64,000 bases of DNA from Anatilimnocola aggregata (GTDB lineage Bacteria; Planctomycetota; Planctomycetia; Pirellulales; Pirellulaceae). The translations under genes were made by a program, and so were the position numbers. Shown in pieces: positions 55,279 to 63,006 of the stretch. Each line of letters starts with the position of its first letter. The first letter of the stretch is position 1. The DNA lies in contig NZ_CP036274.1 in NCBI RefSeq assembly GCF_007747655.1, positions 5,456,001 to 5,520,000 of the forward strand. The letters are read 5' to 3'. The notes below the pieces were generated by a model, which was not told the DNA's origin, ran no database searches, and saw nothing but the letters and a program-made list of their open reading frames with translations.

Positions 55279-56106
55279 CTAGTGAGTCATGGCGTAAGTC
55301 ACGATGTTGATGCCCATTGGGTACGAATACTTCTCCGACATCTCTTTAAAATATTGCGGGTCCATCCCTTCTCGCTCCCAGCCGTCACCCAGGTCGGTGT
55401 TGTGGCAAATGATGACCATCATTCGCCCTTCGTCATCGAAGATGCCGCGGTAGTGAGCCTCGTCGGCATCGGCCCGCTCGGTGGTGTAACCGCTATACCA
55501 GGCATGAATGCTGGGAACTTGCGGCTTCTTTTTCAGGTCGTACACGCAGTGGAAGATCTCGTGCTCAAGCGGTAATTCGACCGGTTCGCGGTTGGGGAAG
55601 ACTCGCTTCATATTTTCGTAGAGCGTGGCGTATTCGTCTTCGCCCCAAAAATCGTCGACCATTAAAAAGCCACCATTCAGCAGGTAACGGCGAAGCGCGG
55701 TGACCTCTTCATCGCGGAGCCACATGCGGCCGGGCTCGATGATGTAGATAAACGGATAGTCGAACAGTTCGTCGTCGGTCAGTTCGAGAATCTTGCCGTG
55801 CGGATCGACCTCAAGCGAAGTAAGTTCGTGCAGGCGGTACGAGAAATTGAGATCGCTGTCCGGATAATCGGTGGCCCAATTGCCGCCGCCGCGTCCACGC
55901 CCGCCCGACGACTCGTAACGAATGCGGACAAAGGTGAAAGCATCACTTTTGAACTGCTCGTCGTTCTTCCATTCAGGGACACCATTGCGGTCGACCATCT
56001 CGGGACGGACTTCACGCGACCAGCGACTGCGCTGGGCAACGGCCAAAGCGGCCGTTGAGGCGAGCGTGATGGCGACGATGAGCGTAACGAGTCGAAAGCG
56101 ACTCAT
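55279..56106 (-). CDS. DUF4159 domain protein
   Basis: A 275-residue exported protein (signal MSRFRLVTLIVAITLAST to about AVAQ). The DUF4159 core is recognised by LTDDELFDYPFIYIIEPGRM, LRRYLLNGGFLMVDDFWGED and the C-terminal MMVIICHNTDLGDGWERE. DUF4159 has a flavodoxin or GATase-like fold and regularly accompanies MoxR operons, but its reaction is not known. Its start overlaps the previous gene by four bases. Confidence 0.93.
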   Translation of the reverse strand: MSRFRLVTLIVAITLASTAALAVAQRSRWSREVRPEMVDRNGVPEWKNDEQFKSDAFTFVRIRYESSGGRGRGGGNWATDYPDSDLNFSYRLHELTSLEVDPHGKILELTDDELFDYPFIYIIEPGRMWLRDEEVTALRRYLLNGGFLMVDDFWGEDEYATLYENMKRVFPNREPVELPLEHEIFHCVYDLKKKPQVPSIHAWYSGYTTERADADEAHYRGIFDDEGRMMVIICHNTDLGDGWEREGMDPQYFKEMSEKYSYPMGINIVTYAMTH

Positions 56107-58865
56107 GGAGTTTTCTCCGGCGCGGCGGGCAAGTCGGATTGAGAGGCAGATGCGGGCTTATCGGCAGGGAGAGGTGGTGTGGGGACTGCGGCGACCAATT
56201 CCAGCAGCAAGTTTTGGGCGGCCTGATAGCGGGGAGTCTCTTCGAGTGCCAGTAGCGCTTCGCGCTTGGCAGCGGCGAGCTGACCCTGTTTTTGCAAGGC
56301 AGTGGCCAGCTTGAAGTGGAGTTCAGCGCGGTCGAACGGATCGAGCAATAGGAGCGCGCGATAACTGTCGGCAACGAGGCGTTGATCGTTCAGTTGTTCA
56401 GCCGCTGTCGCAGCCTGGCGATGAATGGCGGGGAGGAGCGGATTCACCGCGAGTGCGCGAAGCGCGTACTTCTTGGCTGGCTCCCAATCCTTCGCTGCTG
56501 CAGCCAGTTCATTCAACCGCGTGAGCATGTCCAAATCGCTGGCCGAGAGTGCGGCCAACTTCTCGAGCACAGCGCGCTCTTGTTTGGCATCTTTCGCTTC
56601 GCGATGAATCCGCGCGAGGAGTGCATAAGGACCGCCGGGGCTAGCGTCATGGGGATATAGCTGTGTCATCTTGGTCAGGGTGGCCTGTGCGGCCGGCCAA
56701 TCCTTGGCCTGTAATTGCTGAGCGGCTAACCGCCCCAGCGCAATGTAGTTCGTCGGGTGATCCTTGAGCCAGGTGCTGATTTCGTCAGCAGTTGCGCGCT
56801 TGGGCAACTCGGGCTCGGTCCAATCGGCCAGGGGAGCCATCGCTTTGGCTTGTTCGCGGGCATATTTGGCGAACTCGTCGTCTAAGGTCGCAATGGAGCC
56901 GGTATAGCGGCCGAGTGATTCGTTAATCGGCATGCCCACGCTCAAATCGACAAGTAAGCGCTCGAGCTTGTCGCGGCCATATTTCTCCAGGAAGAACTTC
57001 ACCACCAGCGACGATTCGAGATAGGCGAACTGCAGATGGGCGGGCGAAGCCGGGCTGAGAAAAGCACCGCTCAGTTTGCTGACCGGCGTGAGTTCATCGC
57101 CGAGCAACATTTCGCGATAGCGGGGCGTAATCGCCTGCCCCCAGGTCGGGTCTTCGGCTCCTTCTTCATAGACCGAGATTCCTTCGCTGAGCCAGCGCGG
57201 CATTTTGTTCTTGGTTTTCGTCAGCGTGACAACGTGACAGAACTCATGCCAGAGCGTGGCTTCCCAGCAGGCGGGCGAAGTACCTTGCGAAGCGGGACTC
57301 GGGGCAGTGATCACCGTGCCAAAGCAGACGCCGAGAAAACCACTGCCGCCGGGCATGCCAAACGTCCGAATGGCAAAGTCCTGCTGCTTGGGAAACATCT
57401 CGACAATGATCGGCTGCTCGAGCGTGACCTTATACTTCTCGCAGAGTTCCTTCTTAGCCCGCTGCAACAACGCGAGGACTCGCTGGCCATAGATGTCGGC
57501 TTCGCGCGCGTCCATTCGCACCTGCAAGCCGTCCGCTTCTAGAGTGCGGAACTTCGCCAGGTGCTCCTGCAGCGTGACGAGGTTATGCGCGAGGACGTTG
57601 TAGCCATCGGCGGCGTACACTTCCTCGGCCAGTTTCAATCCTTCTTCTTCCTGCCCTAGCCGGAGTAAATCTTGCGCGAGTTGAATCTTGGCGACGAGAT
57701 ACTTGGGGTCTGACTTAAGCGCCTGGCGCTGATAGGCCGAGCCTTCGGCGAAGCGATACTTTTGCGATAACTTCTGCCCGATGACGTAATCGACTTCCGG
57801 ATTCGCCGGCCACGATTTGAGCGCTGCGGCCCGCAGTTGTTTTTCCTGATCGAGCTTATTGCGAAGGTGGGCGATCACCGCTCGATAAGCGAGCGCCCGC
57901 GGCTGTTGCGGGTTGATGGTGAGCACCTGCAGCAGCTGCTTCTCAGCTTCGTCGTATTGCTCCGAATCGATCTGTTCGTCAGCGACCATTAGCAAGGCAG
58001 CCACATGACGCGGATTGAGCGCGAGTGTGGCTTGCAGGGCCGCATCGGCCTTTTTCGAATCGCTGGGGGCAAACGCCCGCGCGACACCAAAGTGGGCCGC
58101 GGGATTTTCAGCATCGAGTTTGACCCCCTGCTGAAACGAGTCGCCAGCCAGTTTGTAGTCGTGCTTATCGAGCGCCAGGTCGCCGATAGCCAACCAGACA
58201 TCGACATTCGTCGGCTGGCGGCGCTTGGCCTCGTTATAGATCTTGGTCAGGACCTGTTTCGGATCGGTTTGCTGGCTGAGCATCCAGCGGCCAATCACCA
58301 GCTGACTCGTCAAGTCTGAGTAGCGCCACGGCGCTTGCTGCAGCAGGCCCACGATCTCGGCATTGAATTTGTCCGCCCGTTCCAATTGCTGCGTGTGGCG
58401 ACAAACGTCGCGCCCCAGCCAGCGCAACTGCACGCTGCCGTTTAGCTTGGCCAGCGCGGCATCGAGCGATTTGGCTGCGTCCGCGTAACGACCAACGGTC
58501 ATCTCGGCCTGAATCTTCAGCACCCAGGCCGGCTCGTGATAGTCGTTCTGCGTGACGAGTTCGGTCGCCTGTTCGATGCACTCGGCATACTTGCCCGTGC
58601 GAAATTGAGTGGTCGCTTCGACAAGATCGGCAGCTGCAGATACACCGGCCGAGACAACGAAACCGAGGCAGCAGGCAAATGCACAAATTAGTCCGCCGCG
58701 TAAACGAGCTAGAAGTGCCCGGCCGAGATGAACTGCAACTCTCCCTTGCTGACGCGTCGGGCTACTAACTCTCCCTCGCTGATGCGTAGGGCTATTAAAG
58801 ACAACTTCGCCCTGGCCGCGAGTTAAGCGGCTAACCACGTATCCCTTACGTTGGCGAGCGAGCAT
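56103..58865 (-). CDS. TPR protein with HExxH metallopeptidase domain, repeat in 5' end
   Basis: A 920-residue protein, first gene of the operon. Many TPR units lie on both sides of a gluzincin domain with H540-E-F-C-H544 and a downstream glutamate in RWLSEGISVYEEG (about 570), the pattern of the peptidase MA family. A signal peptide (LICAFACCLGFVVSAGVSAA) appears only at about residues 60-80. The preceding 55 residues are basic and polar and include SPTHQRGRVSSPTRQQGRV, the translation of two copies of the dispersed repeat. The ATG at 58865 has AAGGA eight bases upstream, and no ATG, GTG or TTG lies between the repeat and the signal peptide. Confidence 0.88.
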   Translation of the reverse strand: MLARQRKGYVVSRLTRGQGEVVFNSPTHQRGRVSSPTRQQGRVAVHLGRALLARLRGGLICAFACCLGFVVSAGVSAAADLVEATTQFRTGKYAECIEQATELVTQNDYHEPAWVLKIQAEMTVGRYADAAKSLDAALAKLNGSVQLRWLGRDVCRHTQQLERADKFNAEIVGLLQQAPWRYSDLTSQLVIGRWMLSQQTDPKQVLTKIYNEAKRRQPTNVDVWLAIGDLALDKHDYKLAGDSFQQGVKLDAENPAAHFGVARAFAPSDSKKADAALQATLALNPRHVAALLMVADEQIDSEQYDEAEKQLLQVLTINPQQPRALAYRAVIAHLRNKLDQEKQLRAAALKSWPANPEVDYVIGQKLSQKYRFAEGSAYQRQALKSDPKYLVAKIQLAQDLLRLGQEEEGLKLAEEVYAADGYNVLAHNLVTLQEHLAKFRTLEADGLQVRMDAREADIYGQRVLALLQRAKKELCEKYKVTLEQPIIVEMFPKQQDFAIRTFGMPGGSGFLGVCFGTVITAPSPASQGTSPACWEATLWHEFCHVVTLTKTKNKMPRWLSEGISVYEEGAEDPTWGQAITPRYREMLLGDELTPVSKLSGAFLSPASPAHLQFAYLESSLVVKFFLEKYGRDKLERLLVDLSVGMPINESLGRYTGSIATLDDEFAKYAREQAKAMAPLADWTEPELPKRATADEISTWLKDHPTNYIALGRLAAQQLQAKDWPAAQATLTKMTQLYPHDASPGGPYALLARIHREAKDAKQERAVLEKLAALSASDLDMLTRLNELAAAAKDWEPAKKYALRALAVNPLLPAIHRQAATAAEQLNDQRLVADSYRALLLLDPFDRAELHFKLATALQKQGQLAAAKREALLALEETPRYQAAQNLLLELVAAVPTPPLPADKPASASQSDLPAAPEKTP
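58737..58796. repeat. Two 30-base direct copies of the dispersed repeat
   Basis: Two tandem units (58737-58766 and 58767-58796), beginning AACTCTCCC, share GCTGA-GCGT--GGGCTA and match the right arm of the inverted repeat at 8952-8972 with a few changes. They lie inside the 5' coding end of the TPR peptidase gene, on the opposite sense, where they encode the SPTxQxGRV repeat of the protein. Confidence 0.75.
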
Positions 58866-59034
58866 GCAGTCGATCCTTGGAGCCGCCGAGGGCTAGACCG
58901 AGACGAATCAATTCTATTTCATAGAACACCACACGACTACCCGCGGCCTGCCTGTGGCCGTGAATTTGTCAGCTGTCGCGGCGAATATTTTCAGCGGGGA
59001 TTCATTCGCCTCCGAACTTCGCTAACTTGTGGAC
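58866..59034. other. Divergent promoter region, MoxR operon and membrane gene array
   Basis: The 169 bases between the first gene of the MoxR operon (minus) and the first tandem membrane gene (plus) should hold the promoters of both. No clear -10/-35 pairs are recognised. Confidence 0.4.
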
Positions 59035-59970
59035 ATGTCCGACCAAGCTGCCGAAACACCTCCTGAGCCTGAGTTCAATCCCGCGGTTGAGCCAGACAGA
59101 TTGCCGCGCTCGGTTGTGGTACCGCTCGCGCCTGTGTTGCTGGTGGTCGCCATTGCTAACCTGGCAGTCGCGCCGCTGATGAAAGCGATTTCACCGCACG
59201 ATTCCAGTTCGTTCATTGTCTACACGAGTTTCGGCGTGATCGCTTCGCAACTTGGTTTGCTGAGTCTGGGAGTCGTTCTCGGTCAGGAAGAATTCTGGCG
59301 GCGAACGGCAGTGAACTGGGGAGTGGGGCTGCTACTACTATTCTGCTTGTCGGTAGGCTCTGCCGCGGCCGATCAGACTAGCCACGGACGGTCGCACGAA
59401 CCACTGGGGCCGCGACAGGTGGTCTGCCTCGTGCCCCTGATCTTTCTTGGCGCACAGGTACCTTTGTGGATCGCCCGCACTATGTTTGGCTGGCGCTTGG
59501 TGCGCGCGGCGAATGGGCCACTGGGGGAAAGTAAGCCGAGCGCGTTCAGTCCCGAACCTCACCTGACACTGCGCGATCTCTTCAGCGGAACCGCGATTGT
59601 GGCCATTACCTTGGGAATTGCCCGCCTGGCAACGGGCGAACAATCGGCTCTTAGCCGCTCCGAGTTTTGGCTGGCAGCTGGCCTGGGGAGTCTGGGCGCA
59701 GCTGCGATTTCGCTCATTAGTCTATTACCGTTGCTCCGCCTCTTTTTTTCGGCCGAGCTAGGCAGCGCCTGGTTCTTTGCGCTCCCCTATGGGTTCTTCA
59801 TCGGCGTGATTCTCCTGGCCCTGCCCCTGTCTCGACTCATCGGAGCCAGGCCCGATGCGATGCAAATCTTCGGCTTCTTCTGCGCCATTTTCGGACTCAT
59901 CGCCTCACTCGGCGCTGGCCTGACGCTCATCTGCCGGTCAGGCTGGCAGTTGCAACGAGGTAAAGGATGA
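59035..59970 (+). CDS. Tandem membrane protein, unit 1
   Basis: A 311-residue protein with about eight hydrophobic segments and short loops; cytoplasmic N-terminus with many prolines. Landmarks shared with the three following units are SQLGLLSLGVVLGQEEFWRR, the signature QVPLWIARTMFGWRLV, LFSGTAIVAITLGIARL and the ending GWQLQ. No known family is recognised. ATG 59035 is used; a GTG at 59029 is possible. Its stop overlaps the next start (ATGA). Confidence 0.8.
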   Translation: MSDQAAETPPEPEFNPAVEPDRLPRSVVVPLAPVLLVVAIANLAVAPLMKAISPHDSSSFIVYTSFGVIASQLGLLSLGVVLGQEEFWRRTAVNWGVGLLLLFCLSVGSAAADQTSHGRSHEPLGPRQVVCLVPLIFLGAQVPLWIARTMFGWRLVRAANGPLGESKPSAFSPEPHLTLRDLFSGTAIVAITLGIARLATGEQSALSRSEFWLAAGLGSLGAAAISLISLLPLLRLFFSAELGSAWFFALPYGFFIGVILLALPLSRLIGARPDAMQIFGFFCAIFGLIASLGAGLTLICRSGWQLQRGKG

Positions 59971-60977
59971 CCAGCAATTTGTTAGCTCCTGAGAAAGCAC
60001 CCGTGATTAGCCAGAGCGAGACTCGACCGTTGAAGGTCAACGACAAGCAAAAGTGGTATCAACGATCCTTCGACCGATCCATGGGACTACTGCTGCTTCC
60101 TACCGGCCTGGTGAATTTGACGCTGGTGATTCTTGCCGATGAACGAGGCTCAGGGCGAGACTCCGCCACCGGGCAAGGATTGGCGGTGGGCTTGGTCATG
60201 GCGCAAGCTTGTCTGATCAGCATCGGAATTACCCTCGACAGTCAGCCATTTTGGCGTCGACTGCTCATCTACTGGAGCTACCTCTTCGGACTACTCGCGT
60301 GCTGGAGCGCCGGTTATGCCCTGTGGTTAATCGGTGACGCCAGCCGCGACACGACAGAAAACTGGATTGAACTCAGCAAGGACACGGGCCTGCTCTTGTG
60401 CTTAGTGCCGCTCGTCTCAATCGCCATGCAAGTGCCGCTCTGGATCGCACGCGCACTCTTCGGCTGGCGAATTGTGCTGCATGGGGAAGGAGCCTCATCG
60501 AATCACTCGGCTCAAGATGATCGGCTGGCCTTGAGTCACTTTTTTATCGGCACAGCGATTGTGGCCATCGCCTTCGCTGGCTGGCGGGCCGTTGGCAGTT
60601 TTACGCCTGTAGCGCCACAACAATTGGTACGCGCCCATCTCACAGGCTGCGGATTCGCTTTGGTAACGAGCCTGTTGGCGGCCGTTCCTTTCAGCCGCCT
60701 AGGCTTGGGACCGCTTAAAACCGACAGTGCATTTCTGATTCTCGGCAGCAATTCGCTCGCAAGTACAATCGCCCTCACGATTTTTCTCAGCAGTACCAGC
60801 GGTGACATTGACGTATCAGCACTGTCCTTGTGTCTCTTCGGCTCTTTCACCGGCAGCCTGCTGTTATCCATGATGATCCTGCGCAACTGCGGTTGGCGCA
60901 TGATCTGGAACGGAGCCACTTGGCCCGTGGTGAACGCAACGAGCAGCCCAGAGTCCGCTAATACGACTTCGCAATGA
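59967..60977 (+). CDS. Tandem membrane protein, unit 2
   Basis: A 336-residue paralogue of unit 1, with a longer hydrophilic N-terminus. Shared landmarks: FWRRLLIYWSYLFGLL, QVPLWIARALFGWRIV, FFIGTAIVAIAFAGWRAV, GWRMIW near the end. The final residues ESANTTSQ are encoded within a sequence that is a copy of the proS 3' end in antisense, so the natural end of the protein was replaced by a duplication. GAGG precedes the start by five bases, within the end of unit 1. Confidence 0.8.
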   Translation: MTSNLLAPEKAPVISQSETRPLKVNDKQKWYQRSFDRSMGLLLLPTGLVNLTLVILADERGSGRDSATGQGLAVGLVMAQACLISIGITLDSQPFWRRLLIYWSYLFGLLACWSAGYALWLIGDASRDTTENWIELSKDTGLLLCLVPLVSIAMQVPLWIARALFGWRIVLHGEGASSNHSAQDDRLALSHFFIGTAIVAIAFAGWRAVGSFTPVAPQQLVRAHLTGCGFALVTSLLAAVPFSRLGLGPLKTDSAFLILGSNSLASTIALTIFLSSTSGDIDVSALSLCLFGSFTGSLLLSMMILRNCGWRMIWNGATWPVVNATSSPESANTTSQ

Positions 60978-60998
60978 TCGCCCGTTTATTGGTGGGCT
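60955..60998 (-). pseudogene. Remnant of the proS 3' end
   Basis: These 44 bases match 63004-63047, the last codons of proS, at 41 positions. In the minus-strand proS frame the remnant reads PTNKRAIIAKSY then TAG, compared with PTSKRAIIAKSY then TAG in the real gene. It overlaps the 3' end of unit 2. The distance between the copies is 2049 bases. Confidence 0.85.
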
Positions 60999-61024
60999 AG
61001 CAGTTGCAACGAGGTAAAGCATGA
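60995..61024 (+). repeat. Copy of the unit 1 tail before unit 3
   Basis: Thirty bases match 59941-59970 at 28 positions. In unit 1 they encode GWQLQRGKG and stop and contain the ribosome site for unit 2; here they are noncoding but provide the same GAGG for unit 3. The first four bases also belong to the proS remnant, so this is the junction of a tandem duplication. Confidence 0.85.
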
Positions 61025-62121
61025 GCGAAGTACCCATCGGCGGTGAAGTGAGTGAAGCAAGATTTCCGTTAACCTGGCGAGAACGTGTTGCAGCGCAATT
61101 GAAAAGACGTTCGTATTGGTTTCCACTCCTCGCCGTCGTGCTCTTGCTAATACCGGCTGACTTCGTAGTCACGAAGGGAGTTTGGAGCGGCGAGCCGATC
61201 ACTTTCCTGTTGATTCCACTGGCGATGATCGCCGCCCAGATCAGCTTGGGGTCTTTGGGGCTTGTGCTCGGAGCCGGTACGTTCGGCAAGCGCCTGCTGA
61301 TGTTTGGCACAGGCTTGCTGCCGTGCATCGCGGCCTATCTGTGCGGTTGGCGGGCTTTCGACAGCTACTCGCGAGAATGGCCCAGCACACCTTGGAGTTG
61401 GAATGGCATCTTGATGCTGATCTTTGTGATCAGCGCGATGCTCGGTGCGCAGTTTCCCTTGTGGCTGGCTCGGCTGTCGTTCGGCTGGCGATTCGTGCGC
61501 TGCGGTACCGATCAAGCCAGTGTGCCTGACGCCAAGCTTTCGATTCTCGATCTGCTGATGACAACGACTATGTTTGCAATCGCATTGGGCGTGGTGCGGT
61601 TTAGCGTCGTCTCGATCCAGGCAGATCTGCAAATGACGGCACTGATGATTGCCTCCGTTTTGGTCGCTGGTTTCAGCGCCCTGCTCACAGCAATCATCAC
61701 GTTACCACTGACGGTCTACTTCCTGGGGAACCACTCACTGAAGACGGCTTGGTGCGTAGCGCTGCTCACGTATCCGTTAGGGTTTGCAGTGCTTTGTCGC
61801 GTTTGCACCTTCTTCATGCCGCTGCATTTTGCAATGTCGGTGGGGGCCGCCGCGCTCCTCATAGGGCTTGCACACACCGTTAGTTTCGCGGCCGGCCTGC
61901 TCCTGCTGCGAACTGGCAATTGGCAACTGCTGCGTCGCGTCCGGACCGAGCCTTCGCGCTGGCGCGTGCGCGCTCAGCAGTTGTGTGAGCGCGGATACTC
62001 GCGCGGATACAAACTTTATCAATCGTACGACTGGACGAATTCGGTGTGGCCGTTGCTATGGCAATGGTGGTGGCCGCTCGTGATGCTGAACTATGTGATC
62101 CACATTGCAATTTTTTTTTAA
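61021..62121 (+). CDS. Tandem membrane protein, unit 3, with start of unit 4 at its end
   Basis: A 366-residue paralogue. The unit itself (AAQISLGSLGLVLGAGTFGKR, QFPLWLARLSFGWRFV, LLMTTTMFAIALGVVRFSV) ends near residue 300 at GNWQLLRRV, the position where the other units stop. About 60 further residues follow: a basic linker (RTEPSRWRVRAQQLCERGYS) and a hydrophobic segment (LLWQWWWPLVMLNYVIHIAI) that corresponds to the first membrane helix of a next unit. The frame is then closed by TAA just after nine T. This suggests a two-unit protein split by a frameshift. Confidence 0.75.
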   Translation: MSEVPIGGEVSEARFPLTWRERVAAQLKRRSYWFPLLAVVLLLIPADFVVTKGVWSGEPITFLLIPLAMIAAQISLGSLGLVLGAGTFGKRLLMFGTGLLPCIAAYLCGWRAFDSYSREWPSTPWSWNGILMLIFVISAMLGAQFPLWLARLSFGWRFVRCGTDQASVPDAKLSILDLLMTTTMFAIALGVVRFSVVSIQADLQMTALMIASVLVAGFSALLTAIITLPLTVYFLGNHSLKTAWCVALLTYPLGFAVLCRVCTFFMPLHFAMSVGAAALLIGLAHTVSFAAGLLLLRTGNWQLLRRVRTEPSRWRVRAQQLCERGYSRGYKLYQSYDWTNSVWPLLWQWWWPLVMLNYVIHIAIFF

Positions 62122-62863
62122 CTTGTCGCTCAATATCGACTTCGCGAACCACTTTGTGTCTGCGCAAATCGTGATTGCCAGTTTTGCGTTGGTGTTCAGC
62201 GGCGAGCCGTTTGGCCGTAGGTTACTCGCTCACTGGAGCTTGTTGCTCCTGTGCGCTGCGGCCTCGCAGGCAGGCAGGTTTACATTTGAAGACGGTTCGT
62301 ACTACGGTGGCAGTCACTTTTTGCTGTGGCTTCCGCTTTACTCGCTGGCCGCTCAATTGCCATTCTGGATCGCGCGAATGGGATTTGGCTGGCGCCTTGT
62401 TCGACTACACGCCAAACCGCCGCTCGAAGCTAAATTGCGCATTGCCGATCTGATGTTGGGGACGGCAATCATCGCGCTGGTGCTGGTATTTGTGAAGCCG
62501 TACTTGTCGAGGTTCGACATGATTCTTGGCTACAGCGCGATTTACGTATTCTGTTCTCTGGTAATCGCTTCTCCCCTGGCGCAGCTGTATCTCCGAGAAA
62601 GTCGTCACCACCAATGGGCGTGGGCGGCCGTAATCGCCTATCCGGTGATCGGTATAACACTGGTATTGGTGATCTCTGTGATAAGTGCTGTTTCGAATGG
62701 TATTGTGCAGCAGGTCTTGTCCTTTGTGGTGTTAGTGATTGTCATTCTCTGCCCGACAGTGGTGATGGCATTCACGTTTTCCCAGCTACGCACTGCAGGT
62801 TGGAGATTGGAGCGTGTTGAACGTGGAGAGCGACTTAGTTACACCGGAGCCCACGAAGCCTGA
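62105..62863 (+). CDS. Tandem membrane protein, unit 4, lacking its own N-terminus
   Basis: A 252-residue frame, shorter than the others because it begins after the first helix. Landmarks: SAQIVIASFALVFSGEPFGRR, QLPFWIARMGFGWRLV, LMLGTAIIALVLVFV, AGWRLERVERG. The only available starts are TTG at 62105 and 62120 with no ribosome site, so independent translation is doubtful. It overlaps unit 3 by 17 bases across the T run. It is more likely the second half of unit 3, reached by slippage or broken by one base. Confidence 0.65.
   Translation: MQFFFNLSLNIDFANHFVSAQIVIASFALVFSGEPFGRRLLAHWSLLLLCAAASQAGRFTFEDGSYYGGSHFLLWLPLYSLAAQLPFWIARMGFGWRLVRLHAKPPLEAKLRIADLMLGTAIIALVLVFVKPYLSRFDMILGYSAIYVFCSLVIASPLAQLYLRESRHHQWAWAAVIAYPVIGITLVLVISVISAVSNGIVQQVLSFVVLVIVILCPTVVMAFTFSQLRTAGWRLERVERGERLSYTGAHEA
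62111..62119 (+). other. T9 homopolymer at the unit 3 / unit 4 frame break
   Basis: Nine consecutive T separate the frame of unit 3 (ending ATT TTT TTT TAA) from that of unit 4. With eight T the reading would continue as IFFNLSLNIDF into unit 4. A homopolymer of this length is a typical site for replication or transcription slippage, and also for sequencing error. Confidence 0.8.
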
Positions 62864-63006
62864 GCAGGCGGGCTCTGCTCCAGCGATGAGCATCGTGTTG
62901 TCGCGAATCGAGCGGTCTGGAGTTGCAGTTACTGAGCTTCCATGAACAGAACGCTGCGACCGCGTACTGAGCGCCCCGAACAAGCTCCGGTGGGCGCAAT
63001 CGCCCG
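62864..63006. other. Convergent intergenic spacer before proS
   Basis: A spacer of 143 bases between unit 4 and the proS stop. A stem GAGCCC (62847-62852) with GGGCTC (62870-62875) reaches into the end of unit 4, without a T-run. Nothing else is recognised. Confidence 0.35.

Noticed and set aside
62105-62863. Unit 4 as an ordinary independent gene
   Set aside because: Only TTG starts without a ribosome site are present and the first membrane helix is missing, so a split fusion is more likely.
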